Shown here: positions 1 to 7,441 of the stretch, one piece after another | Numbering within the stretch: position 1 is the first letter of the stretch | How the letters are laid out: every line of letters starts with the position of its first letter | Program-made: the position numbers and the translations under genes | Assembly (NCBI RefSeq): GCF_004363095.1 | Contig: NZ_SNYO01000006.1 | Span: 236,627-300,626, forward strand | Origin: Actinomycetospora succinea | GTDB taxonomy: Bacteria; Actinomycetota; Actinomycetes; Mycobacteriales; Pseudonocardiaceae | Reading direction: 5' to 3' | DNA: 64,000 nt | Notes under the pieces: model-generated | The model's input: the letters and a program-made list of their open reading frames with translations, nothing else | What the model was told of the DNA's origin: nothing | Database searches by the model: none

Positions 1-1
1 G

Positions 2-601
2 GAGTTCCAGCGCCGCGGCGCACCACACGTGCACATGCTCTGCACCCCGCCCCACGGCCGCGCGAAGACCACCGGCCAGACCTTCGCCACCTGGCTCTCC
101 GCCGCATGGGCGGACGTCGTCGACCACCCCGACCCCGAACAACGCCGACGCCACGAACTCGCCGGCACCGCCCTGGACTACCGCGAAGGTCTGCGCGCGA
201 AGGACCCGAAGCGGGTCGCGGCCTACTTCACCAAGCACGGCCTCCTGGCAGCGAAGGAGTACCAGCACGACGTCCCCTCCGAGTGGCAAGCGCCTGGCAC
301 CGGCCCCGGCCGCTTCTGGGGTGTCTGGGCGCTCAAGCGCGCGACCCGGACCGTCGCCGTCACCCCGGAGGTCGGCGTTCAAGCCGGCCGCATTGCTCGC
401 CGCTGGGCCCGTGCTCAACGCCGCACCAAGATCGTTACACGGCCACGTGTCGAGCAGCCCACCGGCCGCATTCGGTACCGGCGCACCCGCACCCGCGTTC
501 AGCTCATGACCAACGGCAACTGCGGCTGGGTCGGCGTCAACAACGGGCCTGCCTTCTCCTCTGCCCTAGCTGGCGCGGTGCGACACTCCCACGAAAAATA
601 G
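2..601 (+). CDS. Rolling-circle replication initiator (HUH Rep, RepSA-like), C-terminal part
   Basis: The reading frame is open from the left edge, so only about 199 C-terminal residues are present. It begins with an HUH metal-binding motif (RGAPHVHML), typical of the Rep proteins of actinomycete plasmids and AICEs such as pSAM2. The lysine-rich stretch KRVAAYFTKHGLLAAKEYQ and the later FWGVWALKRA fit the same family. The HUH motif coordinates the metal used by a downstream catalytic tyrosine to nick the double-strand origin. The Tyr-containing motif probably lies around the YFTKH segment, but this is inference. The C-terminal tail is basic. It is the first gene of the element seen here and reads towards the cargo genes. 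Confidence 0.82.
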   Translation, partial: EFQRRGAPHVHMLCTPPHGRAKTTGQTFATWLSAAWADVVDHPDPEQRRRHELAGTALDYREGLRAKDPKRVAAYFTKHGLLAAKEYQHDVPSEWQAPGTGPGRFWGVWALKRATRTVAVTPEVGVQAGRIARRWARAQRRTKIVTRPRVEQPTGRIRYRRTRTRVQLMTNGNCGWVGVNNGPAFSSALAGAVRHSHEK

Positions 602-664
602 GCGGGCAAAGGCAGGCTCCCCGCTGCAGGCACCCTCCCGACCCGGAACCTCACCCATCCTTGT

Positions 665-1897
665 ATGGTCACCCGCACAATGTCTGGACTTTCAGGGATT
701 CCGGCGAGGATCCGAGCGCTGTCAGACGACGAGCGCTACATCTACGCCGAGCTGATCACAGGCAAGATTGTGATCATCGAGTCGGACGCGGATGAAGACG
801 AGTCGCCCTACACTGTAGGTGAGCTCCTATTGCTCTCCGACGCGCTGGAGATCGTAGACAGGCTGGCTCCACGAACTCTCTGGCCGACGTCTGACTCGGT
901 TGGTGTAGTCAAGAAGATCAACCACGATAAGACGTTGGTCGAATTTGGAAGCGCGATTAGGGCCGTACCGACTCTTCAAGACGTCAAGTACGAAGTCGGA
1001 AATACCGTGGAGGCCGACGAAGTCTGGGGAGTCTCGACCGTACTGTCCGAGTTACCGATCTCGGTCTTTGATCGTGGCGACGAGGCCGACGACATCGAGC
1101 AATATATTGTAGAGCCAGATACGTACACGGATAGCCTCGACTCCTTCGGCGGAAGTGAAGCGATCAAGAATCGTGCGCAGAAGCTAGTAGAGGCGCCGAT
1201 GTTGCATGCAGAGCGTCTTGAGAAGATTGGAGCAAAGAGTGTGAAAGGTGTGCTCTTCACGGGGCGCCCTGGAACTGGCAAGACCAAGCTAGCAAAAATT
1301 CTTGCGCATCGAACTGGCGCCACCCTATACGCCGTGAACGGCCCTCAAGTCTTCAACAAGTGGTACGGTTCGAGCGAGAAACTTGTGAAGAAGTTGTTCG
1401 AGCACGCAGCAGGGCAAGAAAAATCGCTCGTCTTCTTCGACGAGATCGATAGCGTGGCAGGACAACGCAACGATAGCTCTCACGAAGCGTCCAAGCGGGT
1501 AGTTGCTGCCCTCCTTACGGCCATGGACGGTCTAGGCGGAGGCTCGAATGTTGTCGTGGTCGCCACGACTAATCGGCCGCAAGATATTGACGAGGCGTTG
1601 AGGCGACCCGGTCGCTTCGATAGCGAGATCGAATTCACGTACCCGAACGAGCCCGACCGCCTACTCGTATTGCAAGCCGCTGGAAGGGGCATCGCAGTTA
1701 CCGGCGCAATGCCTTTCGCCGAGATCGCGAGAGGCACGAGCGGGTGGAGCCAAGCCGACTTGGCGTCTATCTGGACAGAGGCCGCACTCTTTGCAGCAAT
1801 AGACGGAAGAGAGAGTATTCGGGCAGAAGATTTCCGCCGAGGATTGCTGCAAGCAGCAGAGACGAGAAAGACCCGAAAAAGGCGAAAGGTCGACTGA
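665..1897 (+). CDS. AAA+ ATPase, proteasome/Cdc48-type unfoldase
   Basis: A 410-residue single-AAA protein. Residues 1 to about 150 form an acidic, beta-rich N-terminal region resembling the OB-type domain of proteasome-activating ATPases. The AAA core has Walker A GRPGTGKT (200-207), the aromatic pore loop KWYG (232-235), Walker B LVFFDEID (255-262), sensor-1 Asn303 in ATTNRP, and arginine fingers in RRPGRFD (313-319). The intact pore loop suggests a protein-threading motor. The C-terminus is basic (KTRKRRKVD) and lacks the HbYX motif needed to dock on a 20S proteasome, so it probably serves another partner. The next gene starts inside its stop codon (TGATG), so the two are translationally coupled. 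GC is far lower than in flanking element genes. No clear Shine-Dalgarno; ATG at 680 is an alternative start. Confidence 0.85.
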   Translation: MVTRTMSGLSGIPARIRALSDDERYIYAELITGKIVIIESDADEDESPYTVGELLLLSDALEIVDRLAPRTLWPTSDSVGVVKKINHDKTLVEFGSAIRAVPTLQDVKYEVGNTVEADEVWGVSTVLSELPISVFDRGDEADDIEQYIVEPDTYTDSLDSFGGSEAIKNRAQKLVEAPMLHAERLEKIGAKSVKGVLFTGRPGTGKTKLAKILAHRTGATLYAVNGPQVFNKWYGSSEKLVKKLFEHAAGQEKSLVFFDEIDSVAGQRNDSSHEASKRVVAALLTAMDGLGGGSNVVVVATTNRPQDIDEALRRPGRFDSEIEFTYPNEPDRLLVLQAAGRGIAVTGAMPFAEIARGTSGWSQADLASIWTEAALFAAIDGRESIRAEDFRRGLLQAAETRKTRKRRKVD

Positions 1898-3288
1898 TGG
1901 CGTGGGTCCTATCATGGCGGCGACTGAAGCGATGGAGACGCCTGAAGGAGGCAGAAAAAGAAGCGAAGAACAACCCGCTGCGGGAATTCGTCTACCTCGA
2001 CGAAACCAGCGTCTATAGCCTCTACTCGTCCAGGTTTGGACCGGTACCTAAGGAATACACCGATACAACCCAGCAGACGACACAGCGAGAGATCGGTGGA
2101 GAGGTTGGGCTCGACGTAGGGCCAGTCAAGTCCAAGACCACTCCGAAGTTCTCGGCCGGCAGGACGAGTAGCTCTCAGGTCCTGAGCAATGCGACCGTGC
2201 AAGCGATCTTCCGTGAGTGGCTTGATTTCGAGAGGTCGCATGTCGCCCTCCAGCCGCCCGCGAATAATTCAGACGTGCCCAGCCCGTCGACCGTTAACGA
2301 GCTAAAGAACGAGAAGAAGAGGGACGCAACACAATGCTGGTTCCTCTCACAGGACCAGTTGCGGCGCGGCCGAATCATTGAGATCGACGTCGAGCTCCAG
2401 ACCGCCGAGATATATCGGATCAGTGCGATCTGCACGGAGCTCCTTCAGCTAGCGCAAGAGTCACCCGAGGTGTTTTCTGAGGCTCTTAGTTCTTTGCCGC
2501 AGGTAGAGTCTATGGCGAAGATGATCGAGCGATTCATGGTTGGCCTCGTGCCACTGCAGTGCAAGGCTAGAGACTATTCGGCACTTTACGTCGATGGAGC
2601 GCAATGGATCGTCCATAACGGCGCGTTGTTGTCGCTTCCCGAGCGACTCCGTGCTGAGGCACACCCTTTGTACCTGGCAGGCGTTTCTGACGTCGAGTGG
2701 TACTGGAAGGACATCAGGCAGGTTCTGTTCAGCCGATCCCGCGCTCGAGTACTCGTCCGCCTTGACAACGACCTGCTGGTGAGCAAGTGGAACCCTGTCA
2801 AGCTAGTTGAACTTCTTCGCGAACTAAGCCCATCGCTAGCGCACGACCTGAACGATAGCTTGCGCGTTGGAGTCGATGCGGCCATGAGCGCCGCCCATCG
2901 ACAAGCCCCACTTCAGATAGGCGCAGCGGAAGCAAAGCGTGTCGCGCTCCAAGAGTACGGAAATCGGCTGGCGGATCGCAACAACCCCACTGTGGCCGGT
3001 CAGTTCGATAAGTTCGATGAAGAACTTAGAAACCTGATTCCTCCGCTTACTGACCGCATGGTCTCAGCGGACGACGAACGGAATGCGTATTCCTCCATTG
3101 AGGACTTTGTAACTTCGTATTTCGGCGACGTCTTTACAGCGGAGCAGGCCGCCGAGATTCGGGAGGAGATAGCTTCGCGGACTACCGAACGGAGTACGCT
3201 CCATGCTGAGGACGACGGCATCGAGGCGGCCACAAGCACTCCAGACCCTCTCTTCTTGGAGTGTGAGTTCATCGCAATCTATTGGTAG
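1897..3288 (+). CDS. DUF6414-like protein coupled to the AAA ATPase
   Basis: 463 residues if started at the ATG that overlaps the stop of the AAA gene by one base; an upstream in-frame start would run through the AAA gene and is rejected. After a basic N-terminus (about residues 1-27) it has REFVYLDETSVYSLYSSRFG, followed by a Thr/Gln-rich EYTDTTQQTTQ segment and a Ser-rich SAGRTSSSQVLS segment. This layout resembles DUF6414 proteins, a family of unknown function; the match is from memory of the family pattern. No transmembrane helix or known catalytic motif is apparent. The low GC and the coupling to a threading ATPase suggest a two-protein module in which this is substrate, adaptor or effector. 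Confidence 0.7.
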   Translation: MAWVLSWRRLKRWRRLKEAEKEAKNNPLREFVYLDETSVYSLYSSRFGPVPKEYTDTTQQTTQREIGGEVGLDVGPVKSKTTPKFSAGRTSSSQVLSNATVQAIFREWLDFERSHVALQPPANNSDVPSPSTVNELKNEKKRDATQCWFLSQDQLRRGRIIEIDVELQTAEIYRISAICTELLQLAQESPEVFSEALSSLPQVESMAKMIERFMVGLVPLQCKARDYSALYVDGAQWIVHNGALLSLPERLRAEAHPLYLAGVSDVEWYWKDIRQVLFSRSRARVLVRLDNDLLVSKWNPVKLVELLRELSPSLAHDLNDSLRVGVDAAMSAAHRQAPLQIGAAEAKRVALQEYGNRLADRNNPTVAGQFDKFDEELRNLIPPLTDRMVSADDERNAYSSIEDFVTSYFGDVFTAEQAAEIREEIASRTTERSTLHAEDDGIEAATSTPDPLFLECEFIAIYW

Positions 3289-3379
3289 ACTATTGTCATT
3301 CATACAAGCGATATCAAAGTAGTCGCGAATCAGCTCGAGTGCGTACTTTGGCTGCATCGCTCCGAGCGGTCTACCGTGA

Positions 3380-4357
3380 CTATGAACGATCTTGCGGGTC
3401 CAAACTGACGCCAACAACCATTCCAACAAGGTCCGCCGCGCGGCCAATATTTGCCATCGCGCGACGAGGTTCCAAGTCGAGCACATTATGAGCGAACTCA
3501 TTTCGGACAAACGCGAACATTGTTCTCAGCTCGGTGCGCATTGTTCGAATCCATGACTCGCGATAGTTCCGGCTCTCCCGGAGCCGCTCGACGAATTCCT
3601 CGACCAGCTTCCAGCCGATTCGCCGGGAACCTAGCCGGTCCTTCATCGTTGCCTCAAGCATCACGCAGAGCTCCCGAAGAACTGTGTCGTAATACCTATG
3701 GCCCAAGAGAAGCCTCAGCCGATCCTCTCTCAACGAAGGCAAGATTAATTCTTCCGTCCAAATTTCCCCTACTCGGTCCCATCCAGATGTCGTCAACCTC
3801 AATCCTGAACCCGGAAACCCAGGAAACTCTCTTGAGCGTTCCCACCAGTCATCTTCATCTTCTTCTAATGCGAAGCGTTCTTCGTGACGCTCACGCACCC
3901 GACTCGGGATAAACTTGCCGTCAACAATGTAACCAAGAAGGTCTAAAGGGTCTCGATCGTCAAGCCTACGAATCGCTTCTTCGGTCAAGCTGCCCGTGAC
4001 ATCCGCGCGCAAGCTGTCCAGCCGACGCTCCTCGTAGTCGCGCTCCGAAATCCGCTCGACACCGGCGAGGAAACCCGCGTCGGCCGCCGCTAGCAAGTCT
4101 TCGTGCCACAGCGCGACGTACATCCTCTTTTCGCTGATCGGCCAGTTCGCCGAACCCTCTCCCTCGGAGGGTGCGAGCAGAAGGCATCTGTCGATGTCAT
4201 CACAAACGTCAAACATCGTTCCTTCCGGAAAACACGCAAGTGACCGGAGAAGGATCGGGACTCCATGCTCGAGTGGATAAGCTGGCCAGTCGGCGTGGAT
4301 CGCGATGACCCCAGCGCTTGTGAAACCGAGGAAACCAGGAGACGGATCGGAAGTCAC
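3380..4357 (-). CDS. HEPN-domain protein, putative RNase-type effector
   Basis: 325 residues starting at GTG 4357, overlapping the stop of the upstream Nudix gene by four bases (GTGA). The C-terminus contains FVRNEFAHN, which places Arg285-Asn-x3-His290 in the Rx4-6H arrangement, with a polar residue after the Arg, that defines HEPN ribonucleases. The surrounding sequence (residues about 215-320) is helical, with several Arg/Glu-rich amphipathic stretches. Residues 1-200 are acidic and unrecognised; a DEDDWWERS patch lies near the middle. HEPN proteins are common effectors of abortive infection and toxin-antitoxin systems. The gene converges on the AAA/DUF6414 pair with 91 bases between the stops. 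Its role in the element is inference. Confidence 0.72.
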   Translation of the reverse strand: MTSDPSPGFLGFTSAGVIAIHADWPAYPLEHGVPILLRSLACFPEGTMFDVCDDIDRCLLLAPSEGEGSANWPISEKRMYVALWHEDLLAAADAGFLAGVERISERDYEERRLDSLRADVTGSLTEEAIRRLDDRDPLDLLGYIVDGKFIPSRVRERHEERFALEEDEDDWWERSREFPGFPGSGLRLTTSGWDRVGEIWTEELILPSLREDRLRLLLGHRYYDTVLRELCVMLEATMKDRLGSRRIGWKLVEEFVERLRESRNYRESWIRTMRTELRTMFAFVRNEFAHNVLDLEPRRAMANIGRAADLVGMVVGVSLDPQDRS

Positions 4358-5868
4358 CCTTGCCCCCTGGGAGCCGAAGCTCCGGCACCTAGCAGAAGAC
4401 TCCGAAACTGCCAGGCCCGGTGAGCGGCTGTAGCGAGGCCCGGCGACATCAGTGCACGTTCTCGAAGATTCGAGATCGTGTTTCGTTCGAACGGTACTGT
4501 TCTGGCAGGGATGTAGCCTTCAGGATTACTGTCCACTAGGTGCCCGAAAATCTGATCGTAAACATTTGGCACAACGATGACCACTGTTAGAATGTCCGCC
4601 GCAAGAGTTGCGGCATCCTGGGAGAGACCAAGAAGGTACGCTCTTAGCGTGCCGTTAGCGTAAGCTTCATCTAACATGAAGAAGGGCTCGGAGTCGTAGT
4701 TAATGGGCCGGCCCGTTCCATCATACTCGGCGTGGCCCAGCAGCTCCTCCGCGCACTCTCGCTGGATATTGCGCCAGATGGAGAAGTCGTTGGCGATGGA
4801 GTCAGGCAATACTGAGCTAGGCTGGAAGATGCCGGCTGGTAGAAGGTGCAGCATTCTGCCGCCGCCGGCGACACTGGCGCCGTCGCGTTGATGCAAGACC
4901 ATGCTTGGCGATTCGCCACCGCGTATTATCAAAGTTCCGATCGCGCCCATCACAGGACGACGGTGTAGGTCAAAGGGATCGCCGATGTGCTTGCGGAAGG
5001 ACAGTCGGCGCCACGAGGGACGCCCGAGCTGATAGCTACCATCAGCGCCGGCGCGCCCATGGTGAAGCGCGGTCTCGTGTGCGACAGCTTCATTCGTATC
5101 GATGGCGTCGAAGAATCCCATCGAACCGAAACGCAGTTGCTCACTAGGCCGCGTCCAGTCGACATCGAGGAGTCGGAAGCACAGGCGGTTCTCGAACAGG
5201 CGTGGCGGGGCGAGGTCACGCACGGCGTGGCTGTACCGCTTGTAGCGATGCGTTGGTGAGGCCAGTGGCCGTACCAGCTCGGACTCGCGCTCCGAGCCCG
5301 TGATGGCCGGCTCCCCCGTGTCCTCCAGGCGGTCGAGCACCACCTGATGCAGCGGGATCGGCTCGGGCGGAAGCCACGAGGGGTGCGCGATGACGCCGGT
5401 GTTCTCTAGCCCCGGGACGCGATACTCGGGGTAGAGCTGCTCGGCCAGTACTGCGAGCGCGCGTCGCGAGCCGCCGAGCTGCTCGCGGACGCGCTTCCAG
5501 TCGGCCTGGTCCTTCGCCACCTGTGGGTCCTGCTCCCCCGGCGTCGACAGGATGGCCATCAGCTCGCCGGTCTCACCGCTGCTGCGCTGGCGAGGCGTCT
5601 CGGTGGGACGTGGCCGGCGGAACCCCAGCTCGTCGACCGCGACGCCGAAGTACTCGGCGAGCAGCCGGCGGTAGAACGGCTGGGGCCACTCGACCTCGCC
5701 GCGCTCCCACCGACCGATGGTCTTCTTCGTGATCTCCACCGGCCGGTCGAACTTCTCGTCCGACAGCATGCTTAAGGCTTCGGCGAGGTCCTGTTGGGAC
5801 AGGCCGGCGTCTTCGCGCAGCGCGATCAGCTCGGTGTTCGCCGGGCGCACCGCGGCTGGCTGTCCCAT
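4354..5868 (-). CDS. XRE-HTH protein with C-terminal Nudix-like domain (Pif-like candidate)
   Basis: About 504 residues from ATG 5868; GTG 5889 is an alternative start seven codons upstream and no start has a clear ribosome site. Residues about 15-80 (numbered from the longer form, 511 aa) form an XRE helix-turn-helix with SQQDLAEALS and TIGRWERGE. A linker of some 200 residues is followed by a Nudix-like region: a PAG around 351-353 and RECAEELLG at 377-385, the REUxEExG half of a Nudix box. The spacing from the upstream glycine is longer than the classic box, so hydrolase activity is uncertain. Nudix proteins are frequent in AICEs; Pif of pSAM2 is a Nudix protein giving transfer immunity. 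The protein may be a regulator, an immunity factor or both. It is coupled to the HEPN gene downstream. Confidence 0.75.
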   Translation of the reverse strand: MGQPAAVRPANTELIALREDAGLSQQDLAEALSMLSDEKFDRPVEITKKTIGRWERGEVEWPQPFYRRLLAEYFGVAVDELGFRRPRPTETPRQRSSGETGELMAILSTPGEQDPQVAKDQADWKRVREQLGGSRRALAVLAEQLYPEYRVPGLENTGVIAHPSWLPPEPIPLHQVVLDRLEDTGEPAITGSERESELVRPLASPTHRYKRYSHAVRDLAPPRLFENRLCFRLLDVDWTRPSEQLRFGSMGFFDAIDTNEAVAHETALHHGRAGADGSYQLGRPSWRRLSFRKHIGDPFDLHRRPVMGAIGTLIIRGGESPSMVLHQRDGASVAGGGRMLHLLPAGIFQPSSVLPDSIANDFSIWRNIQRECAEELLGHAEYDGTGRPINYDSEPFFMLDEAYANGTLRAYLLGLSQDAATLAADILTVVIVVPNVYDQIFGHLVDSNPEGYIPARTVPFERNTISNLRERALMSPGLATAAHRAWQFRSLLLGAGASAPRGQG

Positions 5869-6003
5869 GGGGCTCACGGTAGGCCGCACGGGCGTCCGGG
5901 ATGGCCATGTCTCTCCGATGTCCCCGGTTCGGCCCCACGCCAGGTACGAGCTGGGACATCGCTGGGCTCGGATGATCTAGCGCGGACGACTGGACTTCTT
6001 GCC

Positions 6004-6186
6004 ATGAGCGAGAACCGGTCACCGAGTGCGGCGAGGCCGCCGGCGGCACGTCGTCAGCGGCGGCTGCGCATGGTCGCGGAGCTGCGCGGCCAGGTCGAGG
6101 ACGTCAGTCGCCAGACCGAGCGTCTCGCGCTGGCTCGTCGCCGTCAGCTAGCTGCTGCTCGATCGCGTCGAGGCGAGAACTCATGA
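6004..6186 (+). CDS. Possible small basic coiled-coil protein
   Basis: A 60-residue frame from ATG 6004, rich in Arg, Ala and Glu, with a heptad-like middle (LRGQVEDVSRQTERLALARR). It lies between the Nudix gene and the XRE repressor gene and overlaps the 3' end of the latter by 83 bases on the opposite strand. There is no good Shine-Dalgarno. Such overlap and arginine bias can arise by chance in high-GC DNA, so it is listed only as possible. Confidence 0.28.
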   Translation: MSENRSPSAARPPAARRQRRLRMVAELRGQVEDVSRQTERLALARRRQLAAARSRRGENS

Positions 6187-6487
6187 TCGCCAACGACTCT
6201 TTGATGGTCGCCAGCTCGGCCACGATCGGATCGTCGGCGTCCGGGTCCTCGGCCGGGTCTCGCCCGTCGGCCACCGCAGCCAGGTGGTCCGGTGACCATC
6301 CCAGCGCCTCGGACAAGGCCGTGAGTGTTCGCGGATTGCGCCGGCGCGCGCTGCTCGTGTCGTTCTGCAGCTGGCGGATCGTCGCCACGCTCACCTGCGA
6401 ACGCTGCGAGAGCTCCTGCTGGGTCCATCCGAGCTCGGCCAGGCGGGTCTTGATCGCCACCGCGACCGCGGACCACTCCCCTGCCAC
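6104..6487 (-). CDS. XRE-family repressor with C-terminal coiled coil
   Basis: 127 residues. Residues about 8-70 form an XRE helix-turn-helix: LGWTQQELSQRSQVSVATIR, then ALSEALGWSPDHL. The C-terminal third (VAELATIKESLAIMSSRLDAIEQQL) has a heptad pattern, likely a dimerising coiled coil. It is transcribed away from the transfer operon that begins at 6645; the 157-base gap holds an inverted repeat (6593-6608) and related half sites. This is the normal position of the regulator that keeps AICE transfer genes silent and controls itself. Role inferred from position and domain. Confidence 0.85.
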   Translation of the reverse strand: MAGEWSAVAVAIKTRLAELGWTQQELSQRSQVSVATIRQLQNDTSSARRRNPRTLTALSEALGWSPDHLAAVADGRDPAEDPDADDPIVAELATIKESLAIMSSRLDAIEQQLADGDEPARDARSGD

Positions 6488-6592
6488 CTGTGCCTCCTGG
6501 CGCCCGGCAACCGCTCTGACCAGCGCCGACTCTAGCGCTGGGACCAGCGCTCGGGCTCCTCCGACTCACCGCGGCCACTGTCGCTATTTCTT

Positions 6593-6608
6593 GCGCTATA
6601 GTTAGCGC
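6593..6608. promoter_or_regulatory. Inverted-repeat operator candidate
   Basis: GCGCTA-TAGT-TAGCGC is a perfect 6-4-6 inverted repeat lying 37 bases before the ATG at 6645 in the divergent region between the XRE repressor and the transfer operon. Overlapping it is the palindrome TAGCGCTA (6603-6610). Related half sites occur at 6533-6539 (TAGCGCT) and 6546-6551 (AGCGCT), nearer the repressor gene. The arrangement fits dimer binding at both divergent promoters, with the XRE protein as the obvious ligand. Confidence 0.6.
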
Positions 6609-6644
6609 TAGAACGACCGCTACCGACTGATGAGGACGAGTTCG

Positions 6645-7088
6645 ATGCCCCAGAACTTCAAGATCGACCAGGCGGCCACCTTCGAGTCGCTGCTCTTCCT
6701 GTCCTGCGAGCCCAAGACGGCGTTCGGGGACAACTACCGGCAGGAGACCACCAAGGATGGTCTGCCCAAGTGGCAGTTCCAGCTCGCCGCCCGCTTCCGG
6801 CAGTTCGGGCGGGCCACCAACGAGATCATCAACGTGGGGATGGTCGCCGAGCAGGACCCGGGCCAAGACCTCATGCCGGCCACCCCGGTCCAGCTCGTCG
6901 GCTTCGAGATCGGCGTGATGGACAAGCGCAACCGAGACGGCGAGCCGGTCGGCGCGCAGGTCTGGTACCGGTGCGAGGAGGTCCGCCCTCTCACCGCCAC
7001 GGGCCCGGCGCGCTCGGGCAAGCAGCCGGCCAACGCCGGCTCGTCCGCGTCGACCTCCGAGGCGGCCACCTCAGGAGCGCCGTCATGA
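6645..7088 (+). CDS. Conserved AICE protein of unknown function, first gene of transfer operon
   Basis: 147 residues from ATG 6645; an ATG at 6630 would add five residues. The compact domain (to about residue 120) alternates hydrophobic and polar residues, with FQLAARFRQFGR and PVQLVGFEIGVM, suggesting a beta-rich fold. The tail (SGKQPANAGSSASTSE) is Ser/Ala/Gly-rich and probably disordered. An OB-like fold with a flexible tail would suit a single-stranded-DNA-binding role in transfer, but no diagnostic motif supports this. The next gene starts within its stop (ATGA), marking an operon with the WhiB-like and TraB genes. Confidence 0.7.
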   Translation: MPQNFKIDQAATFESLLFLSCEPKTAFGDNYRQETTKDGLPKWQFQLAARFRQFGRATNEIINVGMVAEQDPGQDLMPATPVQLVGFEIGVMDKRNRDGEPVGAQVWYRCEEVRPLTATGPARSGKQPANAGSSASTSEAATSGAPS

Positions 7089-7441
7089 GGTGGCAGACGC
7101 GTGCCGCGTGCCGCGACGCCGACCCCGAGTTGTTCTTCCCGCCCTCCGAGGACGACACCAGCACCATCGTCGCCCGCCACCGGATGGCCGTGGCCCCGAT
7201 CTGCCAGGGCTGCCCGGTCGCGACCGAATGCCTGCGCTGGGCCCTGGACACCGGCCAGGACTACGGCCTCTGGGCCGCCACCACTCCCACCGACCGTCGG
7301 GCCATCCGCCGGGCCCGCCTGGCCGGCGTCCCGGACCCGGTCGCCGACTCGGACCCCATGTGCCCGGCCTGCTCGCTGCTGTTCGCCCTCCCGGCGGTGG
7401 ACGGCGAGCTGTGCCCGACCTGCCGCGAGAGGACCCCCTGA
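7085..7441 (+). CDS. WhiB-like iron-sulfur protein with C-terminal zinc ribbon
   Basis: 118 residues. The N-terminal WhiB domain has the four iron-sulfur cysteines Cys9, Cys40, Cys43 and Cys49 (ACRD, CxxC, ECL), the conserved GLWAATTP turn at about 61-68 and a basic RRAIRRAR stretch after it. Unlike most short Wbl proteins it continues with CPAC-x16-CPTC near the C-terminus, a second metal site of zinc-ribbon type. Wbl proteins regulate transcription, usually by binding sigma factor region 4. Here it sits between the first transfer-operon gene and traB with 4-base and 1-base overlaps, so it may sense redox state or host signals to time transfer. Confidence 0.88.
   Translation: MRWQTRAACRDADPELFFPPSEDDTSTIVARHRMAVAPICQGCPVATECLRWALDTGQDYGLWAATTPTDRRAIRRARLAGVPDPVADSDPMCPACSLLFALPAVDGELCPTCRERTP

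Noticed and set aside
1744..1896. Upstream extension of the DUF6414-like frame into the AAA gene
   Set aside because: The extension lies over the conserved AAA C-terminus; the ATG overlapping the AAA stop gives a natural coupled start.
3064..3510. Minus-strand frame of 148 codons overlapping the DUF6414-like and HEPN genes
   Set aside because: It overlaps well-supported genes on both sides, uses no recognisable ribosome site and has no domain pattern; the lower GC of the region makes chance frames longer.
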